Shown: positions 23,372 to 32,281 of the stretch, piece by piece
Layout: every line of letters begins with the position of its first letter
Numbering within the stretch: position 1 is the first letter of the stretch
Assembly: GCF_019334315.1 (NCBI RefSeq)
Contig: NZ_JAHWGL010000010.1
Location: 1 to 64,000, forward strand
Direction of reading: 5' to 3'
Length of the DNA: 64,000 bases
Source: Hymenobacter profundi
Lineage (GTDB): Bacteria > Bacteroidota > Bacteroidia > Cytophagales > Hymenobacteraceae
The notes under the pieces: model-generated
Database searches by the model: none
What the model was told of the DNA's origin: nothing
Seen by the model: the letters and a program-made list of their open reading frames with translations, nothing else
Translations under genes and position numbers: made by a program

Positions 23372-24565
23372 TTACCCTACCACAAACTCCACCGCCCGCA
23401 GTAGCGCGGTGCAGGCCTCGTCAATCTGGTCGTTGGTGATGATTAGGGGCGGGGCGATGCGCAGAGAGTTGTCGCAGAACAGGAACCAGTCGGTGAGGAT
23501 ACCTTCGTGAAACAGGGCGCGGTCGATGATGGGCTTGAGCACGTCGAACGACTCGAACTCCACGGCCATTAGCAAGCCGCAGCCGCGCACTTCCCGAATG
23601 GCTGGGTGCTGGAGCTGCGCCCGAAAGCGCGTCGCTTTTTCGGCTACGCCCGCCAGCAGGTTTTCCTCCTGAATAGCGCGCAGGGTAGCCAGCGAGGCCG
23701 CGCACGATACCGGGTGCCCGCCAAACGTGGTGCAATGACCCAGAATTGGGTTGGTCTTGAAGCCCGCCATAATCTCCTGCGTAGAGATGAATGCCCCAAT
23801 GGGCATACCACCGCCCATACCCTTGGCGCAGAGCAAAATATCAGGCTCGATGCCGAACTGCTCGAAGGCCCAGAAGGTGCCGGTGCGCCCAAAGCCGCAT
23901 TGGATTTCATCCAGAATCAGCAGAGCGCCTACCTCCGTGCAGCGCTGGCGCAGGGCGGGTAGGTACTCTGGGGCCGGCACGCGCACACCCGCTTCGCCCG
24001 CCACCGTTTCGATGATAACCGCCGCTGTGCGCTCCGTAATAAGCGCCAGATCGGGCAGGTGGTTCGGCTCGATGTGGCGCACATCGGGTAGGAGGGGGCG
24101 GTAGCTACGCTTGAATTCCTCGGACCCCGTGACCGACAAAGCACCCTGCGTAGAACCGTGGTAGGCGCGGTGGCAGCTCACCAGCTCGGTGCGGCCGGTG
24201 TGGCGCTTGGCTAATTTGAGGGCGCCTTCCACGGCCTCGGCGCCTGAGTTGGTGAAATAAACGGTATCGAGCTGTTGAGGTAGAGTCTGGTGCAGGGCCT
24301 CGGCCAGCAGCGCCGGCGGCGCCGACACCAGCTCACCGTACACCATCAAGTGCAAGAACTTATCAGCTTGGTCCTTAATGGCCTGCACTACGCGCGGGTG
24401 GCGGTGCCCCACGTTGCTGACGCCAATACCCGCAATCAGATCAAGGTAGCGGCGGCCATCGGGGGCGTACATATACACGCCTTCGGCCCGTTCAATCTCC
24501 AACAGCAGCGGAAAATCGGAGGTTTGCGCCTGGTGGCGCAAGAAAAGCTGGCGAGGGGTAAGCAT
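23372..24565 (-). CDS. Class III pyridoxal-phosphate aminotransferase
   Basis: 397 residues, fold type I. The family segments are LIAGIGVSNVGHRHP, FTNSGAEAVEGALKLAK, the AYHGST phosphate-binding turn, ILDEIQCGFGRTG, and the PLP lysine in CAKGMGGGMPIG (about Lys248), followed by CTTFGGHPVSCAA. This group includes acetylornithine, ornithine, 4-aminobutyrate and diaminobutyrate aminotransferases. No arginine or GABA genes are near, so the amine donor cannot be fixed. It is flanked by palindromic elements on both sides. Confidence 0.92.
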   Translation of the reverse strand: MLTPRQLFLRHQAQTSDFPLLLEIERAEGVYMYAPDGRRYLDLIAGIGVSNVGHRHPRVVQAIKDQADKFLHLMVYGELVSAPPALLAEALHQTLPQQLDTVYFTNSGAEAVEGALKLAKRHTGRTELVSCHRAYHGSTQGALSVTGSEEFKRSYRPLLPDVRHIEPNHLPDLALITERTAAVIIETVAGEAGVRVPAPEYLPALRQRCTEVGALLILDEIQCGFGRTGTFWAFEQFGIEPDILLCAKGMGGGMPIGAFISTQEIMAGFKTNPILGHCTTFGGHPVSCAASLATLRAIQEENLLAGVAEKATRFRAQLQHPAIREVRGCGLLMAVEFESFDVLKPIIDRALFHEGILTDWFLFCDNSLRIAPPLIITNDQIDEACTALLRAVEFVVG

Positions 24566-24585
24566 CCCGCAAAGATACCGAATGG

Positions 24586-24736
24586 TGAAGTTGTGAATGT
24601 TAAAGCGTCTGTCATCCTGAGTGCAGCGAAGGACCTTATCACGTGAGAACGATAATCGTATTAACGACCTCGTTCAACTGGCATAAGGTCCTTCGCTGCG
24701 CTCAGGATGACAGACGCTTTAACATTCACAACTTCA
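24586..24736. repeat. Palindromic intergenic element, copy 2 (extended)
   Basis: The common core (24610-24713) is lengthened outward by about 24 bp on each side: TGAAGTTGTGAATGTTAAAG at 24586 pairs with CTTTAACATTCACAACTTCA ending at 24736. It is the longest copy in the window. Confidence 0.92.
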
Positions 24737-24749
24737 CAAATTCACCTTT

Positions 24750-25217
24750 TCACCTTCTCCGGCTGCGGGTTACGCGCTGTAATACTTCGCGGGTGAACTG
24801 GCGCTCGGCGGTGTAGAGTTGGCTTACTTGCCGGATGCTCAGGACTTTCTGGAACTGACGGAGATAGTCTTTATCAAGGTCTACTTCCTGCTGGCGCAGG
24901 GCCAATACCTGATTGAGATTGTCTTTGAGCTGCTGGTCGCTGAGGGTTTCGGGGCGGGTGGTGCGGAGCTGGCGCGAGCGTTGGTTCAAGTCGCGGCGCT
25001 TGGTGGCGTACTCGTTGTAGATGGGCCAGAACTGCTGCGCCTGCTCCTGCGTGAGGGACACCTTCTCGGTAAGGTAGGCAATGCGGGCATTTTCAAGCTG
25101 GTTGAGACGGCCGCTGGGGGCAGTTTGCGCTACGCCGTGCAGGCTCAAGGCCAGCAAGGGTAGTAGGAGCAGCAATGGGCGAATGGTACGGTGAAAAAAG
25201 GCAGACAACGGGTGCAT
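24750..25217 (-). CDS. Secreted Spy/CpxP-like periplasmic protein
   Basis: 155 residues with a signal peptide (LLLLLPLLALSLHGVAQ, cleavage about residue 31). The mature part is helical and basic, with an LTQEQAQQFWPIYNEY segment resembling the LTxxQ repeats of Spy/CpxP-type chaperone-sensors and an Arg-rich C-terminus. It is third in a sigma factor-membrane protein-periplasmic protein operon (spacing 17 bp), so it likely reports or relieves envelope stress. The family link is by pattern, not by a strong signature. Confidence 0.72.
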   Translation of the reverse strand: MHPLSAFFHRTIRPLLLLLPLLALSLHGVAQTAPSGRLNQLENARIAYLTEKVSLTQEQAQQFWPIYNEYATKRRDLNQRSRQLRTTRPETLSDQQLKDNLNQVLALRQQEVDLDKDYLRQFQKVLSIRQVSQLYTAERQFTREVLQRVTRSRRR

Positions 25218-25234
25218 GGCGGAGAAATCAGGCT

Positions 25235-25672
25235 TTATAAGTACGAATCATCGGTGGGCTGGGCATCGAGGGCACTTTGCAGCTCCTCGGGCGAAGCATG
25301 CAAATAGCTGGCGGTGGTAGGCGCGGTGGCCGACAAATCAGCCAAATCGGCCAGGGTCACGCGGGAGTCGTTAGCCAGCAGGTACTGCACCAGCTCCTCC
25401 TGGGGCACGGCGGCCAGGGTAGCCGACGCCGAGGTAGGCGTAACGCTAAGCACCAGCGACGCCGCAAAACCTCCCAGCAGCAGCGTGGAGGCCAACGCGG
25501 TGCGCAGGGGTAGGGGCAGGCGACTTAGCCAGCCGAGGGCCGGCGCTTCGGTGGGCTGCACGCGGTCCATCACGCGGCGCGGCAGCTGCTCGAAGTACCC
25601 GGCCGGGGGCGGCGCCAGCGGATACGGCCGGCGCGGGTGGTCATCCAGACGAAAAGGCGTGTTCATATGCAT
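25235..25672 (-). CDS. Single-pass membrane protein, probable anti-sigma factor
   Basis: 145 residues. The cytoplasmic N-terminal part is Pro-rich with YFEQLPRRVMDRV, one membrane helix spans about residues 57-77 (LRTALASTLLLGGFAASLVLS), and a short acidic outer part follows. It starts 24 bp after the ECF sigma gene and lies before the Spy-like gene. Short membrane proteins in this place usually hold the sigma factor inactive. No zinc-finger (HxxxCxxC) motif is present, so it would be a non-ZAS type. The function is inferred from position. Confidence 0.65.
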   Translation of the reverse strand: MHMNTPFRLDDHPRRPYPLAPPPAGYFEQLPRRVMDRVQPTEAPALGWLSRLPLPLRTALASTLLLGGFAASLVLSVTPTSASATLAAVPQEELVQYLLANDSRVTLADLADLSATAPTTASYLHASPEELQSALDAQPTDDSYL

Positions 25673-25696
25673 TAGAAGCGGCGCAAGCCGCAGGGT

Positions 25697-26251
25697 TTAA
25701 TCGTTGATAGACTGAGTGGTAACATACTGCTCAATTTTCTTCACAGCGTGGTGGTAGGAGGCCTTCAACGCCCCTACCGACGTGCCCGTGACGTCGGCCA
25801 TCTGCTCGTAGGTCATGTCCTCGTAGTATTTCAGGTTGAATACCAGGCGCTGTTTGTCAGGCAGGCGTAGAATGGCTTTTTGCAGCTTTTGTTCTACCTC
25901 GTCGCCGGAGAGCAAGCCGGGGTCGGCTTCCACTTTGGCTAGCAACTCGGCCCCCACATCATTAAGAGGTAGGAAAAACTTGCGCCGCTTGGCCGACAGG
26001 AAATTCAGGCACTCGTTGGTGGCGATGCGGTAAATCCAGGTGAAGAGACTGGCATCTTGGCGGAAGTTCTCCAGATTCTTCCACACCTTCACGAAGGTGT
26101 CCTGCGTGAGGTCGTCGGCGTCCTGGTGGTCTACCACCATTTTGCGCACGTGCCAATACACCCGCTGCTGGTACTTGCGCACCAACTGGTTGAAGGCCAG
26201 ATTTCGGGAGGCCGGATCAGCAAACTTGGCGAGTATCTCCTGGTCTTCCAA
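25697..26251 (-). CDS. ECF sigma factor (RpoE-like sigma-70 family)
   Basis: 184 residues. Region 2 carries DADDLTQDTFVKVWKNLENF and the FTWIYRIATNECLNFL segment for -10 recognition; region 4 carries the helix-turn-helix YYEDMTYEQMADVTGTSVGALKASYHHAVKKI. The only in-frame start is a TTG at 26251, because a TGA stands directly upstream. It is first gene of an operon with a membrane protein and a Spy-like periplasmic protein, an envelope-stress layout. Its target promoters are not visible here. Confidence 0.95.
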   Translation of the reverse strand: MEDQEILAKFADPASRNLAFNQLVRKYQQRVYWHVRKMVVDHQDADDLTQDTFVKVWKNLENFRQDASLFTWIYRIATNECLNFLSAKRRKFFLPLNDVGAELLAKVEADPGLLSGDEVEQKLQKAILRLPDKQRLVFNLKYYEDMTYEQMADVTGTSVGALKASYHHAVKKIEQYVTTQSIND

Positions 26252-26489
26252 TCAGAAGCGGGGTTAGGGCGAAATAGAATGTGTTCTGGTTAGACGCAGG
26301 GAGTGGGGGAGGGTTTAATTGACCTATGAAAAACAAATTCGGGAGAGCCATGCGCCCCAGGGCGAAATAGAAGGAAGGATGTTCGTAATGGCGTTGTGGG
26401 CAGCCAAAAGCCAGCGCCTGTCGTACTACCGGAGGTCGGCTAGCGTTTCACCTATACGTCTCCCATTTCCGTCATCAACCCGCCCCTGC

Positions 26490-28376
26490 ATGGACCTCAC
26501 CCATTCCAACTACGGCCTATCGGCCAGCAAAGAAGAAGAAGAGTATACAGCCGTTGCTGGCGAAAAAGCGCCCGTTGCCTACCCCGACGAAGACCCTGGC
26601 AACCCCTTACCCCGCGCCGTGCTACGCCTCAACAACCACCAGTTGCTCGACGGCGAGTGGAAGTTTGCCGTTGATACCAACGACGATGGTCTGCACAATG
26701 GTTGGCACCTGGGCCACGACTATCAGCACACGGCGCAGTGGCCGGGCTCGGTAGAGATGCACATGGCCGCCGCCAAGGGAGAGCCCAGCCCCATTGCCTG
26801 GAAAGATAAGGTAGTGGTGTGGTATGAGCGTGAGTTTGTGCTGCCCGAGCGCGATGAAGTGGAGGAGCGCTCCATGCTCCAGCTCACGTTCGGCGCCTGC
26901 GGCTACGAAACCCGCGTGTGGTTGAATGGTCACCCGTTGCAAACCATTGAAGGCGAAGAGATTCACTACGGCGAATACACGTCTTTCTCCTACGAGCTAC
27001 CCGACGAAATCCTGCACCTTAGCAACCGCCTCACCGTGCGCATTGCCGACACGATGGACGCCGAAACGCCCCGCGGCAAGCAGGAGTCGCACGTGTATAA
27101 GCGCGGCGGAATCTGGTACCAGACCTACACCGGCGCCGTGCGCTCGGTGTGGCTGGAAATGGTGGAGCGCAACCGCCTCCGCTCCCGCGTGGGGGTAGTG
27201 AGCGTGGTAGAAGACCAACTGGTGCGCTTCAACCTGGCACTGCGCATCCACGACCCAGGACAGTATGTGATTCGTTTGCAAGTGTTTGGGAAAGATTCGG
27301 ACGCGACGGAACCACTGGCCACCTCCGATTTTCCGATGCTGCTGGAAGCGGGCCAGCGTGAGCAGCGCGTGGTGATGGAGTTGCCCGGTGCCGAGCTATG
27401 GTCGCCGGCCACGCCCCATCTCTATCGGCTGGTAGCCCAGCTCATTGATGCCAATGGCTACGCGGCCCAGATAGAGGCGTATTTCGGCCTGCGCAAGATT
27501 GAGGCGCGGGGTTGCTACGTGTATCTGAACAATGAGCGCATCTACCTCGACGGCATCCTCTACCAGCCCGGCACGGCCACTTATGCCGAGATGCAGCGCC
27601 ATTTCTACGCCATGAAGGAGCTGGGCTGCAACCTGGTGCGCGTGCACATTGCCGGCGTCGACCCGCGCATTTACAACCTGGCCGACGAGTTGGGGCTACT
27701 GCTGTGGGTGGAAGTGCCCAGCCCGCACAGCTCCACCACGCGTAGCCGGCGCAACCACCGCGCCGAGCTGCTGCGCATGGTGGCGCTCATGGAAACGCAC
27801 CCATCCATCATCATCTGGAGCTTATATAACGAGGATTGGGGCGCGCAGGACATTGCAACCAACAATAAAACCCGGCAGTACATCGTGGATACGTACCACT
27901 ACATGCAACTGGCGCACCCGCAGTTTTTGGTGGTAGACAACGACGGCTGGCACCATATTTCCTACCTAGGTAGGCTGAAGTCGGACCTGCTGACGGCCCA
28001 CCTCTACACGCCCGACGCCAACCGCTGGCGCGAGCTGCTCGACCGATTGGTGCGCGGCGAACTGGAAGGCACGGCCGCTTTCCCCCTAGTGGTAGGCGAC
28101 CCATTTTTCTACCGCCGCCAGGTGCCGTTGCTGGTAAGCGAATGGGGCGGCTTCGGCTTTCCCGACTATGGAGGACCCCAAGACGATGCCGAGCGCGCCG
28201 AGCGCATCCGCCTATTTAAGGAGGAGCTGCGTGCCCGCCCCATTGCCGGCGACGTGTACACGCAAGCCACCAACATCGAAGATGAGCGCAACGGCCTGAT
28301 TGACCCGCACACCGGCGAACTGAGCGTGCCGGCAGGGCTGCTGGCCTCGGGGCCGCCACCTGCGCCGTTGGGGTAG
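26490..28376 (+). CDS. Glycoside hydrolase family 2 protein
   Basis: 628 residues from the ATG at 26490; a longer TTG reading at 26319 adds an unlikely tail. Domains in order are the sugar-binding jelly roll (about 45-215), the immunoglobulin-like middle domain (about 220-335), and the TIM barrel (about 340-610). The acid/base Glu lies in SLYNEDWG and the nucleophile Glu in LVSEWGGFG. GH2 includes beta-galactosidases, beta-glucuronidases and beta-mannosidases; the sequence does not settle which. It has no signal peptide. It opens a sugar-degradation neighbourhood and is 59 bp from the next glycosidase. Confidence 0.92.
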   Translation: MDLTHSNYGLSASKEEEEYTAVAGEKAPVAYPDEDPGNPLPRAVLRLNNHQLLDGEWKFAVDTNDDGLHNGWHLGHDYQHTAQWPGSVEMHMAAAKGEPSPIAWKDKVVVWYEREFVLPERDEVEERSMLQLTFGACGYETRVWLNGHPLQTIEGEEIHYGEYTSFSYELPDEILHLSNRLTVRIADTMDAETPRGKQESHVYKRGGIWYQTYTGAVRSVWLEMVERNRLRSRVGVVSVVEDQLVRFNLALRIHDPGQYVIRLQVFGKDSDATEPLATSDFPMLLEAGQREQRVVMELPGAELWSPATPHLYRLVAQLIDANGYAAQIEAYFGLRKIEARGCYVYLNNERIYLDGILYQPGTATYAEMQRHFYAMKELGCNLVRVHIAGVDPRIYNLADELGLLLWVEVPSPHSSTTRSRRNHRAELLRMVALMETHPSIIIWSLYNEDWGAQDIATNNKTRQYIVDTYHYMQLAHPQFLVVDNDGWHHISYLGRLKSDLLTAHLYTPDANRWRELLDRLVRGELEGTAAFPLVVGDPFFYRRQVPLLVSEWGGFGFPDYGGPQDDAERAERIRLFKEELRARPIAGDVYTQATNIEDERNGLIDPHTGELSVPAGLLASGPPPAPLG

Positions 28377-28435
28377 GGGTATCGTAGCACTGTCCGTACC
28401 TTCGTTAGCATATTGCAATCAGGGTTTCCACTCTT

Positions 28436-31174
28436 ATGAAACATACGCTCAAGCCGGCAGGCATACTGCTGGCGTGTTCCTTCTTATCGGCTTGCCATAT
28501 GCAGAAACCCGTTGCGCCTGCCACCACGGCTACTGCCGAAGCAACTGCTGCACCGGCTGTGTGGCAGTCGGAGGCCTACTCGCTCTACCGCGACAGTGTG
28601 GTGCAAGGCGCGTACGTGGCCAGGGCGTTGTCGCGCACCGAGCTGGTGTCGAATTACCAAAGCCCGGCCAACGCATTCGTTGATCCGCGCATTGAGTTCA
28701 AGTTCAGCATCAACGGCAAAGACAACGAACTGCCGGTTGGGCAAAACCACACGATAGTAGCGGTGCCGAAAGCGGGGCAAAACGGGCCACTGGAAACGCC
28801 GCTAATTTCCTTTGGCCAGCACTTCGTGGACTCTACCCCGGTGCCGGCCAACACCTACTTGGCACCCAACACTGCACTGAAGATTCGGCTGGATATGCGG
28901 CCGGTGCTGGCGGCGTTCAAGCAGCACGGCTACTATACCACGGCCAAAGGTGATAAGCTCTATCAGGCCGATTTCAAGCACGTGTTTGTGGCGGGTAGCG
29001 TGGCGCCGTTGAGCTGGGATTTTGATAATCTGGTGAACAAGCCGGAGCTGGAGCTGAAAGACCCAGACGGCGACGGCATTTATGAAGTGACGCTCACGCT
29101 GGACGCGCCCGCCAACGTCAAAACCACGGCCGGCCGTTGGCAGCAGACCATCAACACCGAAGACTTTCCGCAGTATCATTCCGACTACCCCCTCTCGGAT
29201 GCGCTCTACAACCTGGCCCTGGAGGAAGCCCGCCGCGCCGTGGAGCCCGACAGCACCTTCCGCACCGGCAAGGAGTGGGCCGGCGTTTGGACCCGCGACA
29301 TCAGCTATTCCATTATACTAGCACAGGCCACGTTGCAGCCAAAGGTGGCCATGAACAGCCTCCTGCGCAAAGTCACGCCCGAGGGTCGCATCATTCAGGA
29401 TACGGGCACGGGCGGCGCCTACCCCTGCTCCACCGACCGCATGGTGTGGGCCGTGGCCGCCTGGGAAATCTACAAAGTGACCGGCGACGAAGCCTGGCTG
29501 CGCAAGGTCTACCCCATTATCACGAAGTCCATCGAAGACGACGTGCAGAATGCCTACGACCCGGCCACCGGGCTGGTGCGCGGCGAGTCGTCGTTTCTGG
29601 ACTGGCGCGAGCAGACCTACCCGCGCTGGATGCAGCCCGTGGACATCTACCAGAGTGAAAACCTGGGCACTAACGCCGTGCACTACCAAGCCAACGTGGT
29701 AGCCGCCCACATGGCCCAACAATTGGGCGATGCCGCCGCCGCTACCCGTCACCAACAACTAGCCGCCCGCATCAAGCAGGGCCTCAACCAGCACCTATGG
29801 CAGCCCGACAAAGGCTACTACGGCCAGTTTCTGTACGGGCGCAATTTCCTCACGCTTTCTCCCAAAGCCGAGGCACTGGGCGAGGCGTTGAGCGTTTTGT
29901 TTGGGGTGGCCGAGGGTGCGCAGGCGCAGCAGGTGGTCAGCAAAACGCCTACCGTGCCGTTTGGGGTTCCGTGTATCTACCCGCAGATTTCGGGCATTCC
30001 GCCCTACCACAACAACGCCGTGTGGCCCTTTGTGCAGAGCTACTGGGCGCTGGCCGGCGCTAAAGCAGGCAACGAGGCATCGGTGATGGAAAGCATTGCC
30101 GCCATCTACCGCCCCGCGGCGCTGTTCCTGACCAACAAAGAGAATTACGTAGCCGAAAACGGCGACTTCGCCGGTACGCAGATCAACAGCAGCAACATGC
30201 TTTGGAGCCTCTCCGGTAGCCTAAGCCTGATATATAAGGTGCTGTTTGGAATGCAGTTTGAGGCTGATCGGCTGGTGTTCAAGCCCTTCGTGCCGCAGGC
30301 GTTGCAAGGCACGCGCACGCTCACGGGCTTTCGGTACCGCCAGGCACTGCTGGATGTGGAGATGAGCGGTTTCGGTAACCAACTGCAAACCATTACGCTT
30401 GATGGTCAGCCGCTGGCCGGTGCCGCCGTGCCGGCTACCCTCACCGGTCGCCACCAGCTTCGCATCGTGCTCACCAGCCAAGCGCCCGTAGCCGCGGCCG
30501 TGGCGCGAGTAACCAACCGCTTCTCGCCCGAAACGCCCGTGGTTGCCTACGCCAACAACCAACTGACGTGGCCGTCCGTGCCGGGCGCCACGGCCTACCA
30601 ACTCCTGAAAAACGGGCAGTTGGCCGGCCGCACCACCGAGCCGCGCTTTACCGTATCGGCCGGTGAGTATGCAGCGTATCAGGTAGTAGCAGTAGGCGCG
30701 GCGGGGCTGGAGTCGTTTGCCAGCGAGCCGCTGCCGGTGGGTAGCCAGTCCCAGCAGGTGCAGCTAGAAACGGTGGCTGCGAAGTCGGCGCTACCTTATA
30801 AAGGCTTCTCAGGTAAGGGCTTTGTGGAAATCAGCCAGGCGAAGAACCCTACCCTCACCATTCCGGTCACGGTGGCCGAGGCGGGGCTGTACGCTGTTGA
30901 TTTTCGGTACGCCAACGGAAATGGCCCCGTTAACACCCAAAACAAATGCGCCATTCGCACGCTGCGGCGCGGCGCCGAGCTACTAGGCACGGTAGTGCTA
31001 CCCCAGCGCGGCACCGGCGAGTGGTCGAACTGGGGCTACACCAACCCGCTGCCGGTGCGCCTACCTAAAGGCAAGACCCAACTGACCCTGACCTTCGAGC
31101 CCGCCAATGAGAACATGAACGGCGAAGTCAATCAAGCTATGCTGGATTGTATGCGGGTGGTGAAGTTGCAGTAG
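28436..31174 (+). CDS. Lipoprotein six-hairpin glycosidase (GH63 / MGH1-like) with C-terminal carbohydrate-binding domain
   Basis: 912 residues. A lipobox LLACSFLSAC predicts lipidation at Cys20 and cell-surface or periplasmic anchoring. An N-terminal beta-sandwich (about 40-240) is followed by an (alpha/alpha)6 barrel (about 255-640) with GVWTRDISYSI, RIIQDTGTGGAYPCSTDRMVW, and LDWREQTYPRW. The C-terminal part has a fibronectin-like linker and a jelly roll ending in GEVNQAMLDCMRV, like a CBM6/35-type module. The substrate is probably an oligosaccharide with alpha linkages. Same strand as and 59 bp after the GH2 gene. Confidence 0.85.
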   Translation: MKHTLKPAGILLACSFLSACHMQKPVAPATTATAEATAAPAVWQSEAYSLYRDSVVQGAYVARALSRTELVSNYQSPANAFVDPRIEFKFSINGKDNELPVGQNHTIVAVPKAGQNGPLETPLISFGQHFVDSTPVPANTYLAPNTALKIRLDMRPVLAAFKQHGYYTTAKGDKLYQADFKHVFVAGSVAPLSWDFDNLVNKPELELKDPDGDGIYEVTLTLDAPANVKTTAGRWQQTINTEDFPQYHSDYPLSDALYNLALEEARRAVEPDSTFRTGKEWAGVWTRDISYSIILAQATLQPKVAMNSLLRKVTPEGRIIQDTGTGGAYPCSTDRMVWAVAAWEIYKVTGDEAWLRKVYPIITKSIEDDVQNAYDPATGLVRGESSFLDWREQTYPRWMQPVDIYQSENLGTNAVHYQANVVAAHMAQQLGDAAAATRHQQLAARIKQGLNQHLWQPDKGYYGQFLYGRNFLTLSPKAEALGEALSVLFGVAEGAQAQQVVSKTPTVPFGVPCIYPQISGIPPYHNNAVWPFVQSYWALAGAKAGNEASVMESIAAIYRPAALFLTNKENYVAENGDFAGTQINSSNMLWSLSGSLSLIYKVLFGMQFEADRLVFKPFVPQALQGTRTLTGFRYRQALLDVEMSGFGNQLQTITLDGQPLAGAAVPATLTGRHQLRIVLTSQAPVAAAVARVTNRFSPETPVVAYANNQLTWPSVPGATAYQLLKNGQLAGRTTEPRFTVSAGEYAAYQVVAVGAAGLESFASEPLPVGSQSQQVQLETVAAKSALPYKGFSGKGFVEISQAKNPTLTIPVTVAEAGLYAVDFRYANGNGPVNTQNKCAIRTLRRGAELLGTVVLPQRGTGEWSNWGYTNPLPVRLPKGKTQLTLTFEPANENMNGEVNQAMLDCMRVVKLQ

Positions 31175-31197
31175 TAAATAGAACTGTCATCTCTTCC

Positions 31198-31307
31198 CAT
31201 CTGTCATCCTGAGTGCAGCGAAGGACCTTATCACGCCTGAACGAGTCGTTGTTGCGAGCATCGTTCTAGCGCGATAAGGTCCTTCGCTGCACTCAGGATG
31301 ACAGATG
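31198..31307. repeat. Palindromic intergenic element, copy 3
   Basis: CATCTGTCATCCTGAGTGCA... at 31198 and its complement ending at 31307. The arm change GAGTGCAG is matched by CTGCACTC on the other side. The loop holds ACGAGTCGTTGTTGCGA. Confidence 0.92.
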
Positions 31308-31318
31308 CTTTTCAATGC

Positions 31319-32068
31319 TCACCTCTTTGTAGAGTAAGAAAAACCAACGGTAATATTCGTGTTATCAGGGACTTTACCTTCGCTGTACTGGCTTTCGTGG
31401 GTATAGTTGTAGCTGAAGTTGAAGGCCAGATGATTGGTGAGCTTGAGGGCGGCCGTGGAGACGTTGCTGAAACGGTAGTTATTGAAGTTAGCCAAAGACG
31501 GCTGATAGAAGGTGGTAGAGCTAACCGTCAGAATTTTAATGGAGTACGCCACTTTCAGGCGCACCGAGTTGCGGGCTGTGAGCTTGAAGGTACCGTCCTG
31601 GAAGTTGGTTTTCTCCCGAATAATCAAATTGCTGATCGACACTTCCCGCCCCAACGTATCGGAGTAGAAGGCCCAGCCCGGACCGGCGCCCAGCTGCACG
31701 CGGTCGGTGATGCCGCGCAGGTTGCTGCGCTCAAATCCCCCGATGGCATAGGCCCGGAAGCGGCCTTTGTAATAATAGGGGGTAGCATTGAGCAGCAATT
31801 CGCGTTCCCGCAGCAAGCCATCCTGCTTACCGTAGATAAAGCTGCCATTCAGCGGCAGGCCATAGTGCTGACCCCTAGTGAAGGTGAGGGCCTGAGTGGT
31901 CGACAACAGCGCTCGGTTGACGCCACCTTTGCTGAAAGCACCCGTCAACTGACTGTTGTAAACAATGAGCGTGGTATCGCGCTGTTGTTGGTTTTGGGCG
32001 CGGGCCGCTGGGGCCACGAGCAGCAGAGCCGCCAGGAACAACAGGCAAAAGCAGTACAGTTTTGGCAT
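31319..32068 (-). CDS. DUF481-like outer-membrane protein
   Basis: 249 residues from the ATG at 32068 (a longer start at 32116 would place residues before the signal peptide). The signal peptide LLFLAALLLVAPAARA is cleaved before Gln. The mature part is rich in alternating strands such as LLLNATPYYYKGRFRAYAIGGFERSN and ends LAFNFSYNYTHESQ...FSYSTKR, the look of the DUF481 / YdiY-type barrels. The role is unknown; relatives are called salt-induced outer-membrane proteins. It is divergent from the mechanosensitive channel gene, which would suit an osmotic theme. Confidence 0.75.
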   Translation of the reverse strand: MPKLYCFCLLFLAALLLVAPAARAQNQQQRDTTLIVYNSQLTGAFSKGGVNRALLSTTQALTFTRGQHYGLPLNGSFIYGKQDGLLRERELLLNATPYYYKGRFRAYAIGGFERSNLRGITDRVQLGAGPGWAFYSDTLGREVSISNLIIREKTNFQDGTFKLTARNSVRLKVAYSIKILTVSSTTFYQPSLANFNNYRFSNVSTAALKLTNHLAFNFSYNYTHESQYSEGKVPDNTNITVGFSYSTKR

Positions 32069-32281
32069 AGAAATCGAGCTGAGCGAGCCGCAGCAAGTAG
32101 CCGTCGGCAACAGCAATAGGGCAAGGGAGTAAGTGCTCCCGTCTGGGTATGGAGAGCCGCAAAGGTAAGGCCGCCACCCCGACTTGCTGGTGCGTGGTAT
32201 TGAGAGCTACCAAAGTATATTGCACGATAAGCCTCCGTATTGCAGCTTATTCCTCACGTTTTATGAGTTTGTTTTAGAAAG

